Below, piece by piece: positions 31,041 to 42,844 of a stretch of DNA of 64,000 nucleotides. A model generated the notes under the pieces. The model ran no database searches, was not told where the DNA came from, and saw nothing but the letters and a program-made list of their open reading frames with translations. Both the position numbers and the translations under genes were made by a program. The DNA is from Metarhizium brunneum. Lineage: Eukaryota > Ascomycota > Sordariomycetes > Hypocreales > Clavicipitaceae. Position 1 is the stretch's first letter. Each line of letters starts with the position of its first letter. The stretch lies in assembly GCF_013426205.1 (NCBI RefSeq), contig NC_089426.1, positions 744,001 to 808,000 on the forward strand, written 5' to 3'.

Positions 31041-33117
31041 TTTTGCTTGTGTTTGGAGATGCGTGGGTGAGTCAGAGGCTTGTTCGTTGCCGAGAAGAGT
31101 GCCTGGTTTCCTAGTTCTTGGACTGAGGCCTAAGCTGAATGAGATTGTAGTGAACATGTCAAAAAGTCAAGTCGAGACAGAGTCAATGCCGGTTTATATA
31201 GCCCAAGGCATCAAGGAAACAAGGCGGTACCGAGCTCTAGAACAGGCCCGGTTGTACGGTTTCCGCAATTCACGTCGCTTTGGTGGCAGTGTGTTTGTCT
31301 GGTGAGCATTTGACCAAGAAAGGGCTTCGTCAAGGCTGCCAGGCCCCGATGTACAGGACGGCCATGCCATCGTTGAGAAGGCCATAACCTGTCATCATTG
31401 GTTCGTGGTGCCTGACTCAACTGGCCAAAATGCACTACCAGCCTTGTAAAGAGACTTTGACTCGGTAGGCCCCCAAGTAGGCATCTCTTTGGATGGGGCC
31501 AAGTTTGATTTCGCGAGTATCATCAGGCACGGGTGGGTTAGATGGCGGAGTCTATCAGCAAGAACACTTGGTGCACACAGGGCGTCGGTGGACGCGGCAG
31601 CAGGCTCAGCCAGACATTGTCCATGAATTTGCGAACCGCAAGAGAATAACCCGGGGGCTCATGTGTTTGCCCGTCCCCGAAAACGTCCTTCAAGCTGCCA
31701 ACACGGATTGAGACCAACAGGCGTCGGTGCTGTTGTAGGCTGCAGTGGGTTGAGTCAATCAGTCATCAACCGTCACGGGGCGGCATCGTGGTACCCCCAG
31801 GGTTAGACGCCCTAGCGTAAGTAAGAAACCGGTTGCATTTGGTTCCTTCTTATTGGCGGCAGGGTACAGTTTTCGAAGTTTCGGTGCAGGAGCAGTCGAC
31901 CAGCCTCACGTCATGGCGAAAAGCCCCAGTGTTTTTCCATTGCTTTGCCTGTTTGTCAACCCGTACCAACTGGTAAATGGGCCAAATGGCAGGCGGCCAG
32001 GGACTCCGGGCCGCAGGTCGCAAGCCCAGTCTCGTCCCGGAGGCGGGTCCCGGTTCCAGCTCGACTGTGGCGTAGCCTGCTCTCTCGGTGGCCGTAGTGG
32101 CTTCCTTCTTTTTCTTCTTCGATTTTCCCATACATCTAGACAACAGGGCTGGCTAGCTTGGGGCGTTGTCTGTGGTCTTTACCCTTCTTGCTCAAGTCTA
32201 CTATATGTTAGCCCCTATTAGCCTTGTGTGGAGTGGGATTCAGGATTTCCGCGGCCCACCTCGAGACTGGAGGCACAAGTTTTCAGGGCGGCGACCGGTC
32301 AGTCGTGTTGGGTTTCAGGGCCGCACCAGCTTTTTTGGACGTTGTTGGAACTTGGAAGTCGAGGCCGTCGGGAGGAAGTATATCGCTGGCGCAGTCAAAC
32401 GCTCTCAACGGGCCACTTCCCGTGCCTGGCCAAAGGTCCCAAGGGTCCAAGGGTCGACAGGTCCCGACTTCTCAGGAAAGGACTAAGGTGTCTACTCTGC
32501 AAACCTGATGTCGTCGGGTTAGGCAGCCTCTGTTTCGGCGCGGACAGGACAGCCAATTGCAAATGCCAACTCCCGCATCATGTGATTTAATCGCGACACG
32601 GGGCCAGATTGCCAAGGGAGAAGGAGCTGTGCGCGCACGGCAGTCTGCTTTGAATCGCGCTTGCCGCAGTGCATGGCCCTTACGTCATGGGCAATGAACT
32701 GCTGCAATGTAGTGATTCGGAAATTACACAATGCATGTGTTTAATTGCCCGCATATTTGGTGTTTGGAGTGTCCTTTTAGGACACAGAGGTGCCCTATTT
32801 TTAGGAACGTGGAACATCTGGCACTCTGGCTTCGTATATCTCGCACAGTCTACCATACATCACATGCAGGGTTGCCAACGTCCTGGATATTTTAATAGGG
32901 CACAGCGAAGTTATCCATCTCACGGTGGACGATAACTAGGAACCTGGATAAAGGAGAAATGGAAGCCATGTGGAGGTTCAAGGACAGTTAAGCCTTGCCG
33001 TATTCCTGTCAGTTCTTGTTCAAATGATGTCGCTCGATCCAGTCGATGCACATTTCCACCGAGATTAAAGCCACCGTGTGAATTTGATACTATACTGTTT
33101 CTGCACCACCCACTCTG
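31041..33117. other. About 2 kb without a recognised gene
   Basis: Several frames of 70-120 codons occur on the plus strand (31853-32221, 32166-32590), but they overlap in different frames and show no domain sequence. A minus-strand frame from about 32128 begins with a Lys run (MGKSKKKKKEA) and is probably chance. Nothing is supported as a gene. Confidence 0.4.
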
Positions 33118-34990
33118 GTGCCATGGATCTCGAGGCATCGAATCGAACATTACCAACAACGACTTCGACAAGAGGAGACTCCCAAGCCAGAACCATGGTG
33201 CCCACAAGAACTTCAGAACAGCTGGGAACGGGGCAATCGCCGGCGTCCTTTGCCACCCAACCATTCAGACAGCCACAAAGTAGACCTCTACCGTCTCCAA
33301 TTACGATGGAAGGCCTTTTGTCACCAGCTTCGCCGACCACAGGAGTGGAAGGTCTTGATCAAGACCCTCAAGCTCGACAATAAGAGCCTCGGCTAGTCAT
33401 TCATCCGGTACCTTATGCGTGACTCTGAACTTCGGAAGACGAGGCAGACGATTAATGCCAAAAGCTCGATTCGCGTATACACAAGGAAGCTTGGTGTCTC
33501 TACAAAAAGGACACTGGAAATCGTGGGACAGATCTATTAGAGATTATCTTCGCGAATACAGCCGACGCTTCATCATGCGAGAATGGGGGCTGCGGAGAGA
33601 ACACAAAGTCAAGTCTCCTATGGGCCGACTTCTTATCTACCACATCTACTTTTTCTGGGTCCGAGATACTTCACATTTCCACATCGGGCTCGACCAACTC
33701 GACAATGCCACTATTCGCCATAGTTGCATGTTTTCTGGTTGCCGAAAGCATGAGCTGGTCTATGCTAAACCTATGAACCTGAAGGATCTTGTTGAAAAGC
33801 TGGATGAGGAATCGGACGCGTATACCGATGAAGAGCATGAGTCGAACGAATGCATACCACGTCGGGTTAAGGAGTGCTGGGTCTGTGGACGAGCGGACGA
33901 GCGGACGAACAACCCGAAGCTGAAGGTTCTCTGCTGGGAAGATATTGATTTCTGGATTCTCCATGACCCCGAAGGCAATGGCGGTTGGGATCGCTTGGCC
34001 ACGCAAATACTCCTTCGCTGGCATGAAGGCGAGGACAAGCAGATCGTCCCGACATGGCACACCTTCATCGAAGAGGATATTCCTATGCTCCGTCATGTGT
34101 CTCACATACTCGCCAAGGCACTGTCGGAAGGGGCTATTGATAACAACGGCTACTAAGAGAGAGCTGACCCTATTTTCCCCACCAAGCTTAACAAGCCATC
34201 CATCAAAGTTCGATGGAAACGGGAGTGGCTGCATCGGCCCGTGTCCCAGGAGACCGTCAATGCGCTAGGCAAGAAGTCGAACGATCCTGCGACGGCTGCA
34301 GTCTTTGACAGCCACTCCGTACGGTTGGGGATTGCGCTGGGCCTCGCAGAGAAGATGTCGCAGTATGGCTACAGTCGAGGCTGTGGGTTGCCTATGCATA
34401 CCAGACGTATGCGAGCCTGTCCAGAGCAACAAGCAGACACACAAATCCCAATGCCAACCCCACTTTCGCACGAAAGCTCCCAGCTGCCGCTGCCACCACG
34501 GTCGTCAAGCGGGTTAAACCCTTTACTTCCCAAATCACCTGAGCCCCCAGCCACTTCTGCTTGGAAAACCGGCCGTCCCGAGCGCTCATCATGGCCGCGG
34601 CCGCAATCTTCCAATGGCCTGCACGCTGTAGCGAACATTGAAACCACCAGACACAAGCCGCCCCCTAACCACATTGTTAGCAGCGACCAACGTCCATTCG
34701 TTCCCACCGTTCCTGACCACACCCCACAACAGCAACCTCCAGTACCATCTGGCAAAACGGGCCCTTGTATCTTCTGCGGAAAACGTTACGCTCGTAGGGC
34801 GCTGCTTTAGAACCACCTCGAGCAGCATTTGGAGCGAGCAGATGGCTCGTTCATACCATGCCCTCGTCCAGAGTATCAGGCTGAGGGGGTTGTATTGGAC
34901 AATATTATGAAATTTAAAGCTCACGCCTCTCGTCTCCATGGCTCGACATCCAGGAGAATTGAGGCCCAGGCTCGGGCGAACCCAGTCTGA
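33118..34990 (+). pseudogene. DUF3435 / tyrosine recombinase-like gene with C-terminal zinc fingers, disrupted
   Basis: The reading frame contains the DUF3435 (FluG-domain) hallmarks: LLIYHIYFFWVRDTSHFHIG, the FSGCRKHELVYA segment, LKVLCWEDIDFWILHDPEGN, RWHEGEDKQIVPTWHTFIEE and ISHILA-like VSHILAKALSEGAID. A C-terminal C2H2-type finger follows (CIFCGKRYARRALL, stop, NHLEQH), then a degenerate one (CPRPEYQ...LDNIMKFKAHASRLH). DUF3435 proteins are tyrosine recombinases related to the captains of Starship elements. Lesions are TAG at 33394, a frame change near 33530, TAA at 34154-34156 and TAG at 34808-34810. Reading resumes in the same frame after both later stops, and the last restores a Gln expected at that position. 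It reads outward to TGA at 34988-34990. Confidence 0.75.
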
Positions 34991-35189
34991 CGCTGCCTAG
35001 GGAACGGAGGATTAATCTCATTCTATTTAGTCGGAAGCAGTTGCGTTTTTTAATATTGAGGATTGTGCTAGTGCCATCGAGGTCTACGGCTACGAGAGAT
35101 GTTGCAGCATGCGCGCAGGCACCACTCAAATACGTTAGATATAAAACCATCGTGGCGATATTGGTACTTGAGATCTGGCCCGATAACAT

Positions 35190-36829
35190 TTATCGTCTCA
35201 TAAATATCGCTCGCGGTCCTTCCTCGAGGAATTCATGCAGCATCAGTTCCATAGCCGTCCTTCGCTTCTCCGGCAACCATTCGGGCATGCCCGACGCGAA
35301 ATCGAGAAACTGCTCTTTATCATCGTCTTGTAGATGCTTCACTGTATCTGATAGCGTTATCCCTCTACGGATGAGATCCTTGCGCATGATAGAATCTGGT
35401 GCAATGTAAGATATTAGTCTGTTATGCCTCTTTTTGCCAACGAAAATAAGGGGGTTTAACGAACCGTCGTCGTCGAGGAACGGACCGCCCCAAAACTCAT
35501 TCATGTTCATACATTCCTTGCCTCGTGCGTTGAGAATCGACTTCTTGAGCCTGTTTTGCCGCAAGAGTCGTTCTCTCTCGATCACAAGCTTGGGCGGGTC
35601 GCCAAGCAGAGAAACCATCTGGGCCAGGTGAACGTGTGCGTCATATTCCCCGTCATCCCCGGCAGGTCGCTCGAACAGGCTGATATCTTCCAGGAGGTTC
35701 CACATCTGCGTGGTATGAGTATGCATGAGCAAAAAGAGATTGGGGGGCTTATTCCTCACAAGTAGTCCGAGGTTCCAGATGTCAACACTGTAGGACCAAG
35801 GACACCCAAGTAGCACTTCTGGCGCACGATAGCGGTGAGCTTGTATCGCAGAGAGATGTCCCTGGTTTTCTACTCCAGGGAAGCAGAGGTTGAAGTCAGC
35901 CAGCTTGGGCAGCAGTCTGCGGCCTTGCAAAGGGCCAAAATCGCTTTGAGAGAGGTAGATGGCACGGCCGTCCCCAGGACGAGTGCGTCTAGGTTGAAGG
36001 CTGTCTTTTTGGCGCGCGGCAAAGTTTTTTAATACCGCATCGTGCTCAAATGTAATCATGATATTATCGTCCTTGATATCTTAGACGCTAGAGTCAGAAT
36101 AATAAGCAAATGTTATCCTGTGAAGGCATACCAGTATGGATAAGACGGCACGCAGAGTGCAAGTAACCTAAAGCTTCAAGGAGACAAAAGACGTAGAGCT
36201 TGAATAGCTGTAATGGTATCCTATTCCCGGGGAGTCGGCGTTGAAGGTCAAATAGGGTCTCTCGCATTGGCTCAAAAACGAGGCAGAAATAACTCCCTTG
36301 CGGTGCGTGTAGCTGGAGGACTCGAGAGGTAGGCGGATAAAGGATATACCCTCATGAGACGGATCGGCTTCGGCAATACTCTTTGAATGAGCTGCTTCTC
36401 TAGATGCATCTGTATCAAGGGCCGCGACCTTGATGCTAACGTAGCGAGGTATAGATGACTTGCACCATTTCTTGCTAGAGGACGGCGTTACATGGATGAA
36501 TAAGAAGAGGAGGGGAGACATGAAGCTTACAACTTTAAGTTTTCAGCTAGCCATACTGTTGAGCTGGAGCCGTATCCCAGCTTGAAGATTATCTTGAATC
36601 TGCCATCCAACACTTGACCCGGCTGGGTGTGGTGAAAATATTCCAGTCTGTCACCTGTGAGACATTCCTCCTCGATGGCTTCGTTCATCATGTGAGCTGA
36701 TTGGAGGACTGAGATGGATCTGCGTTGAGGAACAAGTAGACCAAGGCATTGGTTAGGCCGGAGTAGTGGCTTCCTTGTGACAGGTACCATCATCAGACAG
36801 CGGATTCGTGGTAAATGAAAGCTCTGCAT
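35190..36829 (-). pseudogene. SRPK-like Ser/Thr protein kinase with one frameshift
   Basis: Exons are about 36829-36535, 36474-36132, 36079-35760, 35705-35465 and 35395-35190, all with usable splice sites. Kinase landmarks are the G-loop LGYGSSSTVWLA, VSIKVA with the ATP Lys, LIHTDIKDDNIM formed across an intron, the DFG site LADFNLCF (Gly replaced by Asn), then HRYRAPEVLLGCPWSYSVDI and WNLGLL. The C-terminal lobe ends EFLDFASGMPEWLPEKRRTA. In exon 2 the frame changes near 36315, after SFIRLPLESSSY; the downstream frame continues APQGSYFCLVFEPMRETLF. That is a single-base loss, as no intron fits. It is otherwise complete, so either a young pseudogene or a sequence error. The start ATG at 36829 faces away from the neighbouring kinase. 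Confidence 0.8.
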
Positions 36830-37393
36830 TAAATCAAATTGGGGAAATAGTATTGACAGCCTCTGCTTCTACACTTGATGTAGCATTTCGTGTAGGGAGG
36901 AATGGTGCTCTAAACATGGAACTGACCGGACTACTTAGAAGCAGGAAATATACCGGACATGGACTTGACACATGCAGGGATTAGAGGCCTTGGCCTACAA
37001 CGTTGTGGTGGCATTGGTGGTTGCAACCAGCCAGTACGGAAGCTCACAACTTGCAGTACGCATGAAGGGAGATACTACAAGATTCCTGGTCTAAGCAAGA
37101 GACGTACATACTGTCTGCTCATGAGCACGTACCTCACTATTCTTACCAGACGTTGGTGACGGGGACAAAATCGCATATGGTTCCCCCAGTGTCGCGTTGG
37201 CCGCGCGCTTCGGTGCGCTGTATTACCCATGCCAGGGCACTGTTGGCAACTTGCAAGGGCCGGCGTATTCAACCTCAAGTGCTGCCTGGCCTCTCACGCC
37301 GTTTTGAACCTTCAGTATGCAAGGCCACCGCAAATATTATCCACCGTGATATTTGCTTGGAACAACCAATGTTGCCCAGTACTCATCACTACT

Positions 37394-39025
37394 ATGAACT
37401 GTACCGCTGGCCTACGTCGGCAACTTATTGTCGCTCAAAAGCACGCTCTTACTTCGATACACCGCGGTCAACCAATTCTTGTTCCTCAAGCACTTCATCG
37501 ATTCAACCGGCATTTCGTGCGGACAATATTAACCCAGCCAAAGGTTTTTCCGACTGTCGGTTTTGAGACCGTTCCCGCAGACGAGCCGATAGAAGAGGAA
37601 AAGCTCCCGAATTACAAGGCCGAACGGTACTATCCTGTCCTCATCGGCCAAGTCCTGCAAGACAGGTACCAGATCACCGGCAAACTTGGCTTTGGTGGAG
37701 GGTCGACTGTCTGGGCTTGTCGCGACCTCAAGTACGTACAAGTCCGCAAACTATACGGAACCCGTCCATCTATCTAACACACCCATGACTCTAGACAAGA
37801 TACGGCATTGATCATAAAGATCTGCGCCACCGGCGAGACTGGTGAGAAAGACGCCAGGCAGGAGGTGGCCATTTCTGACCATATCAAGTCCATCGATGCA
37901 CCGCATCATCCCGGCAAAGAGCTGCTGCGAATCGCCCTGAAGAACTTTGAGATCGAGGGGCCTAATGGCAACCACCAATGCCTCCTATTTGCTCCACTGG
38001 GCAGGACCTTGACTGAGTTCCGAAAGCTTTTCCCGGGAAATGCTCTCGACTCTAATGTCCTGCGACAAACCTTGCTCTGTATTATCATGGGTCTGGACTT
38101 TCTTCACCAAGTCGGCGTGGTTCATACCGGTATATCTCGGCGTCCAACCCAACGTCAACAGCTAAATATCATCTTTTCTGACGCTGCACCATTTAGATCT
38201 CTCCCCTAATAACATTCTTGCCGGCCTCGGTCCCCGGGATTCGGGTGTGTTTGGTCAGATCGAGGAGCTCGAACTAGCGACCCCGTCACCTCGCAAGGTA
38301 TTGCCAGACCGCTCGATATACCTCTCCTACCAGCTGCCGATTACACATGGTGCTCCAGTCATCACCGATTACGGTGCTGCTCGTCTAGGAGAGCCGGGTG
38401 AGAAGCACTCTGGGGACGTGATGCCAGGAGTTTACCGAGCACCAGAGATTATCATGGGAGCTGACTGGGATTCCAAAATTGACATGTGGTCTCTCGGGGT
38501 CATGGTACGTCGATGCTCTGTCCTGATGTCAACATTTAGAGAAATGACTAAAGCTCCGTAGGTCTGGGATCTCTTCGAAGGTGGTCGTCTCTTCCGCGCT
38601 ATAAGCGCTGACCGACTGGACGACCAACTCCACCTCGCCGAGATGGTGTCGCTGTTGGGTCCGCCACCTAGGAAGTTCTTGGAGATGCATGAAAAGTCCC
38701 GCAAGTATTGGGATTCGGAAGGTGAGTGTCGCTCCGTGCACTGGAGACGTGCGGCCATACCTCTCCATGCTAATGGCTTTACCTAGGCAACGGGATTGCC
38801 TCAACCCCCATCCCAGATCAGTCTCTTGAGAGCCGTGAGACGAAACTAGAGGGTAAAGAAAAGCAATTGTTCCTGGCCTTTGTGCGCAAGGTTTTGTGCT
38901 GGCTTCCAGAAGACCGCACGTCGGCTGACGGGCTCTACAATGACGAATTCTTGAACGGCTACATACGGCATGAGGGCCATGTGGCGGCAGAGCGAGCCGC
39001 ACTAGATAAGCGCGACGCGGTATGA
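37394..39025 (+). CDS. SRPK-like Ser/Thr protein kinase, 459 aa
   Basis: Five exons: 37394-37731, 37795-38129, 38197-38504, 38562-38721 and 38787-39025 (1380 nt, in frame). The G-loop is [14 protein letters not shown] and the ATP Lys is in TALIIKICA. The catalytic loop [12 protein letters not shown] is formed across intron 2, with HTD in place of HRD as in the SRPK family. The DFG site reads [10 protein letters not shown], then [20 protein letters not shown]. The split between N- and C-lobes typical of SRPK is short. The region before the kinase domain ([18 protein letters not shown]) is basic and could be a leader. I chose ATG 37394; another in-frame ATG lies at 37229. It is divergent from the broken kinase, with about 560 bp between starts. 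Confidence 0.88.
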
Positions 39026-39988
39026 CAATACCTACGACAAGACTGTTGCTGCTAGTCCACGAAACAAGAAGAAAGGGGGCTTATTCTGGAAGTTGTGCCG
39101 ACATGAGGCCCATGACGTGGTCAAGTCTCGTGATGGCGGTGGCATCCTCGAAAGCCTTGACTTGGCCATAGTAGAGCAACGGCCGAAGGAGCTCTCACCA
39201 AGGCACAACCAACTCAAGGAGCCCCGTACAAGGATGCAAGGTGCACCCAGAGCCCTCGAATTGCTATCCTATGCGGGACCTGCAGCGAGAAAAAGATGGC
39301 CAAGAGGATCGAGTTTAGTAAATGCCGCAGACGCCGCCTATACCGCAAGCTCGTTCGAACGTGCAAACTGGCCGAGTAAGCCATCCAGCAGGTCCAGCGG
39401 TATCTGCGAGGTTTGTCATGCAAAGCCGAGGCGAACGAGAAGAGGAGAGGACATCCGAGCCATGCATAATTTCTGAAGAAAAGCGGAGGAAATGTTGCTC
39501 CAAGAAACGCGAGGAGTGCCTTGGGGCAACACTAGCGCGGGTGATGCTCGCGGTGGACGATGGGTGGGCAAGAGGGTCTTGACTCTTGATGCTGCGTCAT
39601 GGGGCACGTGTATCAACAGCGCCACGCCTGCCAAATTGTAGTAGTAGGTGGATAGAGTGTGAGTCAGCAATTGTACGTGTACTTGGAGCATCGTCAGAGC
39701 TCAGTGAGTTTTTCAATCTTTCTTTGAGTACAATCACACAACACATTGCTTGCCCGAGGTCCAAGTCCACGTTCCATCAACGGCCACTTGCAGACTTGAA
39801 GCCGCCCGACTTCGGCTATAAGCCCCTGGCCCGAAGTCCACGGGACCCACCGCAGCCCACACTAAACGTCAGTCAAGGATTTCGTGGTGCGCATCTCATC
39901 TCAGATATTAACCTCACTCCAACGGCACCCGCAGCACACCACTTGCCCTCCCGATTTCAGGTCAATTGGGCTGCTTCATCTTGGAATC
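39026..39988. other. Intergenic, no gene recognised
   Basis: Short frames only. It probably contains the promoter and leader of the reductase gene. Confidence 0.45.
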
Positions 39989-41479
39989 ATGCTGTCTGCT
40001 ACTTGCGGGGTCGTGCGCATCGGCGCTCGCCGAGTTGCCCCACGCGCTGCTGCCCTCGCCGTCACCTGTAGGCCCAGGGCCTCCTTCGGCGGAATAACGC
40101 CCAATATCGTCCACGGCCGCGCGATTGCCACCACCGGACGTCCTTCTAATGCTCTCAACACGAACCCGAACCCCCCTCTAGGCAAGAAAAATGCTTCCAA
40201 CGAGGTACCGTCGCGGATTGCCCTCATTGGCGCCCGCGGTTACACCGGCCAGGCCTTGATTGACCTTCTCAACGACCACCCTAACATGGACCTTCGCCAT
40301 GTGTCTTCTCGAGAGCTTGTCGGACAGGAGCTCAAGGGCTATACTAAGCGCAAGATTATCTACGAGAGCCTATCTCCCGAGGATGTTGCTCGTTTGGACA
40401 AGGATGGCCAGGTCGACTGCTGGGGTAGGCTCGCCCCCTCGCTAGATATTTGACAGTTCTACTAACACCCAAAAATAGTCATGGCCTTACCCAACAAGAC
40501 CTGCCAGCCCTTTGTCGAAGCATTGAGTCAAAGCTCGAGTCTCATCATTGATCTTTCGGCCGACTACCGGTTTGATTCGACGGGGAAATGGACCTACTCA
40601 TGCCCTGAGCTTGTGACGCGCAGTAAGATTGCGCAGTCCACGCGCATCAGCTGCCCGGGCTGCTATTCAACGGGCTCTCAACTCGGTATTGCTCCTCTTA
40701 TGCCGTATTTGGGGGGCGTTCCTACGGTTTTTGGTGTTTCGGGAGTATGTCCCCCTTCCCCAATGCCGACACCCGCGCTCAACGCTAACTGATCCAAGTT
40801 CTCGGGAGCTGGAACGAAGAAGAGCCCCAAGAACGACGAGACGCTTCTCAAGGATAACCTTTTGCCTTGTTAGTTGAAAAGAAATCATGATTATAGGGAT
40901 GTTGGAAGCTGACCTTGAGCAGACTCTCTTACGGGACACATCCACGAGCGAGAAATCAGCCACCACCTTGGGGCCCCGACGGCATTCATTCCTCACGTGT
41001 TAGACCTGTCCCTTTTTCCTTTGCCTATCATATACTGATTCAATGACAGCGCTTCCTGGTTCCGCGGTATCCAATTGACCATCAACATCCCCCTGTCCAA
41101 GGAGATGACTTCTCGAGACATTCGCCAGATTTACCAAGACAGATACGCCGGCGAGAAGCTTGTCAAGGTCGTTGGCGAAGCTCCCTACGTCAAGTCGATC
41201 CAGAACAAGCATGGAGTTGAAATCGGTGGGTTCGCTGTTGATGACAGTGGCAAGCGTGTCGTTATGTGAGTTGCGCATCTGAGATTGAACCCCCATGAGC
41301 TCCAACTAACCTCCGTAGCTGTGCCACGATTGATAATCTAAACAAGGGCGCCGCCACGCAATGCCTGCGTAAGTACTGTCGGTTCGTAACGAAGGCTTTC
41401 ACGGTTTGCTAACGACTGCACAGAGAACATGAACCTCGCCCTCGGATACGACGAGTACCAGGGAATTCCCATTGAGTAG
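39989..41479 (+). CDS. Stand-alone N-acetyl-gamma-glutamyl-phosphate reductase, 389 aa
   Basis: Seven exons: 39989-40424, 40479-40744, 40799-40868, 40923-40998, 41050-41265, 41319-41368 and 41424-41479 (1170 nt, in frame). The first 50 residues are an Arg/Ala-rich mitochondrial-type leader (MLSATCGVVRIGARRVAPRA), followed by the linker NTNPNPPLGKKNASN. The reductase starts IALIGARGYTGQALIDLL, with the NADP-binding G-x-x-G-x-x-G. The active-site Cys is in SCPGCYSTGSQLGIAP, the His in GHIHEREIS, and the C-terminus is QNMNLALGYDEYQGIP. The enzyme reduces N-acetylglutamyl phosphate in arginine synthesis. In filamentous fungi this domain is normally the C-terminal half of a bifunctional acetylglutamate kinase/reductase (arg-6, ARG5,6) of about 870 residues. 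Here the kinase half is absent and the leader joins the linker directly. Confidence 0.93.
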
Positions 41480-42439
41480 TCGTCTTGATCCCCAAGCACT
41501 GGAGTCCATTGCGCAAGGCTTGGTATTGAATGTCTGGACCTTGAACGGCCTTTCCGTTGAAGAAAAGAGATGCGTCTTGCAGGTCGTTTCATGAAAATCG
41601 TCACCAGTTCCAGGGGCTAATGCGCATTGCTTCTTGCGATGCGCCGCCGAAACAGCGCGCTGGTCGTATCGGAGCAGGTCTAGCTTTAGCTTACAGGTAC
41701 GGGCGGTCTGTGTTTAATGCCCCTTGGACTTGCCAAATCGACTGGGGATGCTTGCACTTGCTGTGACATACCGAGTTTCGGCCTGGAGCCCTGCTTCTTC
41801 CCTGGAAGTTCTTACATATCTTGACATACAATCCAGAGTGTACCTGCATGTGGTGACTTGCACCGACACCGCCAGGCGGCTTGCGTCTCATGGGGCCTTG
41901 GCTGGGCTAGCCACAGTGATCATGAACTTCATCGTCATATGAGGCCACAGGGCTTCCTAATCTAGTACTATATCAATATTAGAAGATTCTCCGTACAATG
42001 CAGCAACTGCAGGCCTTCTTTTTTCCATCACATTGTGATAGGGGTAACTCAGGCAAAGCCCTTGATTCTCCCATCTACCACACAACCCAGAGTCCTCCAA
42101 GCCACGCAACCCTTTCCAGCAGCGGGCTCGCGAGCCAATCTCTCCCCTGACGTTGGCGACTGGATCCTGAACCATGGCGAAGGTCGCATGAAGTCGACAA
42201 GATACAGTGCAAGCACGAGGGGTTGTTGCCTTACGTATAATTGACGGGCTCGTATGTATCCTGTCGGAAGGTGCAGGTTGAGGTGATTAAAAGAGCATCA
42301 CGAAGCAGGCGTAACAAGAGCTTGAGCAGGAGGCGGCGCTGTTAACTAACAGGACCGGGATGCGGGTCGCCCAGGTTTCATGGAAGACGACCGGGTGCCT
42401 GTTTACAGTCCGTGGCAATTTGCGCGTCGAGAAGGTGAA
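41480..42439. other. Intergenic, no gene recognised
   Basis: The 3' flank of the reductase gene. Frames here are short and unconvincing. Confidence 0.45.
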
Positions 42440-42614
42440 TTGCTCGGCGGGCTCACTCTTTTGCTAGGTGCGCTCACGCGCCATTCGGTATCTAGTACCT
42501 GGTTATCAGGTATTATATTAGTATATATTAATATATACAGCATATATTGGAATATATTTTATAAAGAGTAAGGCAATAAGCGCACCTAGTAAAAAGCGTA
42601 AACCCGCCGAGCAA
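42440..42614. mobile_element. MITE-like 175 bp element with about 43 bp inverted repeats
   Basis: Left arm 42440-42482 begins TTGCTCGGCGGG and contains TAGGTGCGCT. The right arm 42572-42614 ends CCCGCCGAGCAA and contains AGCGCACCTA. Reverse-complementing the right arm matches the left over about 43 bp, and most differences are C/T or G/A (GGGCTCAC versus GGGTTTAC). The centre is AT-rich (ATATATTAATATATA). A 12-bp direct repeat, CGCGTCGAGAAG, lies on both sides (42423-42434 and 42617-42628), separated from the arms by 5 and 2 bp. No coding capacity. Confidence 0.65.
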
Positions 42615-42844
42615 GTCGCGTCGAGAAGTATACACTAGTAAACTTTAATATATTGCCCTATTAAGCGCGATAACTAGGTACATCATCTACTTAAATACCC
42701 AAACCCCTTTGCCGTCCCCCGTAGATATTCCCCCTCTTCCCCCTTGCATTTCTCAACGCCGTCAACAAGCCATCGATTCGTCTTCCGCCCGCAGGCTGTG
42801 CGCCACCGTACTCCGTACTTCAATTGACATCTCGGCCAGCCGTC

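Noticed and set aside
33118..39025. Calling this block a Starship element outright
   Set aside because: Only a dead DUF3435 gene is visible. No element ends, empty site or direct repeats at edges can be shown from one window.
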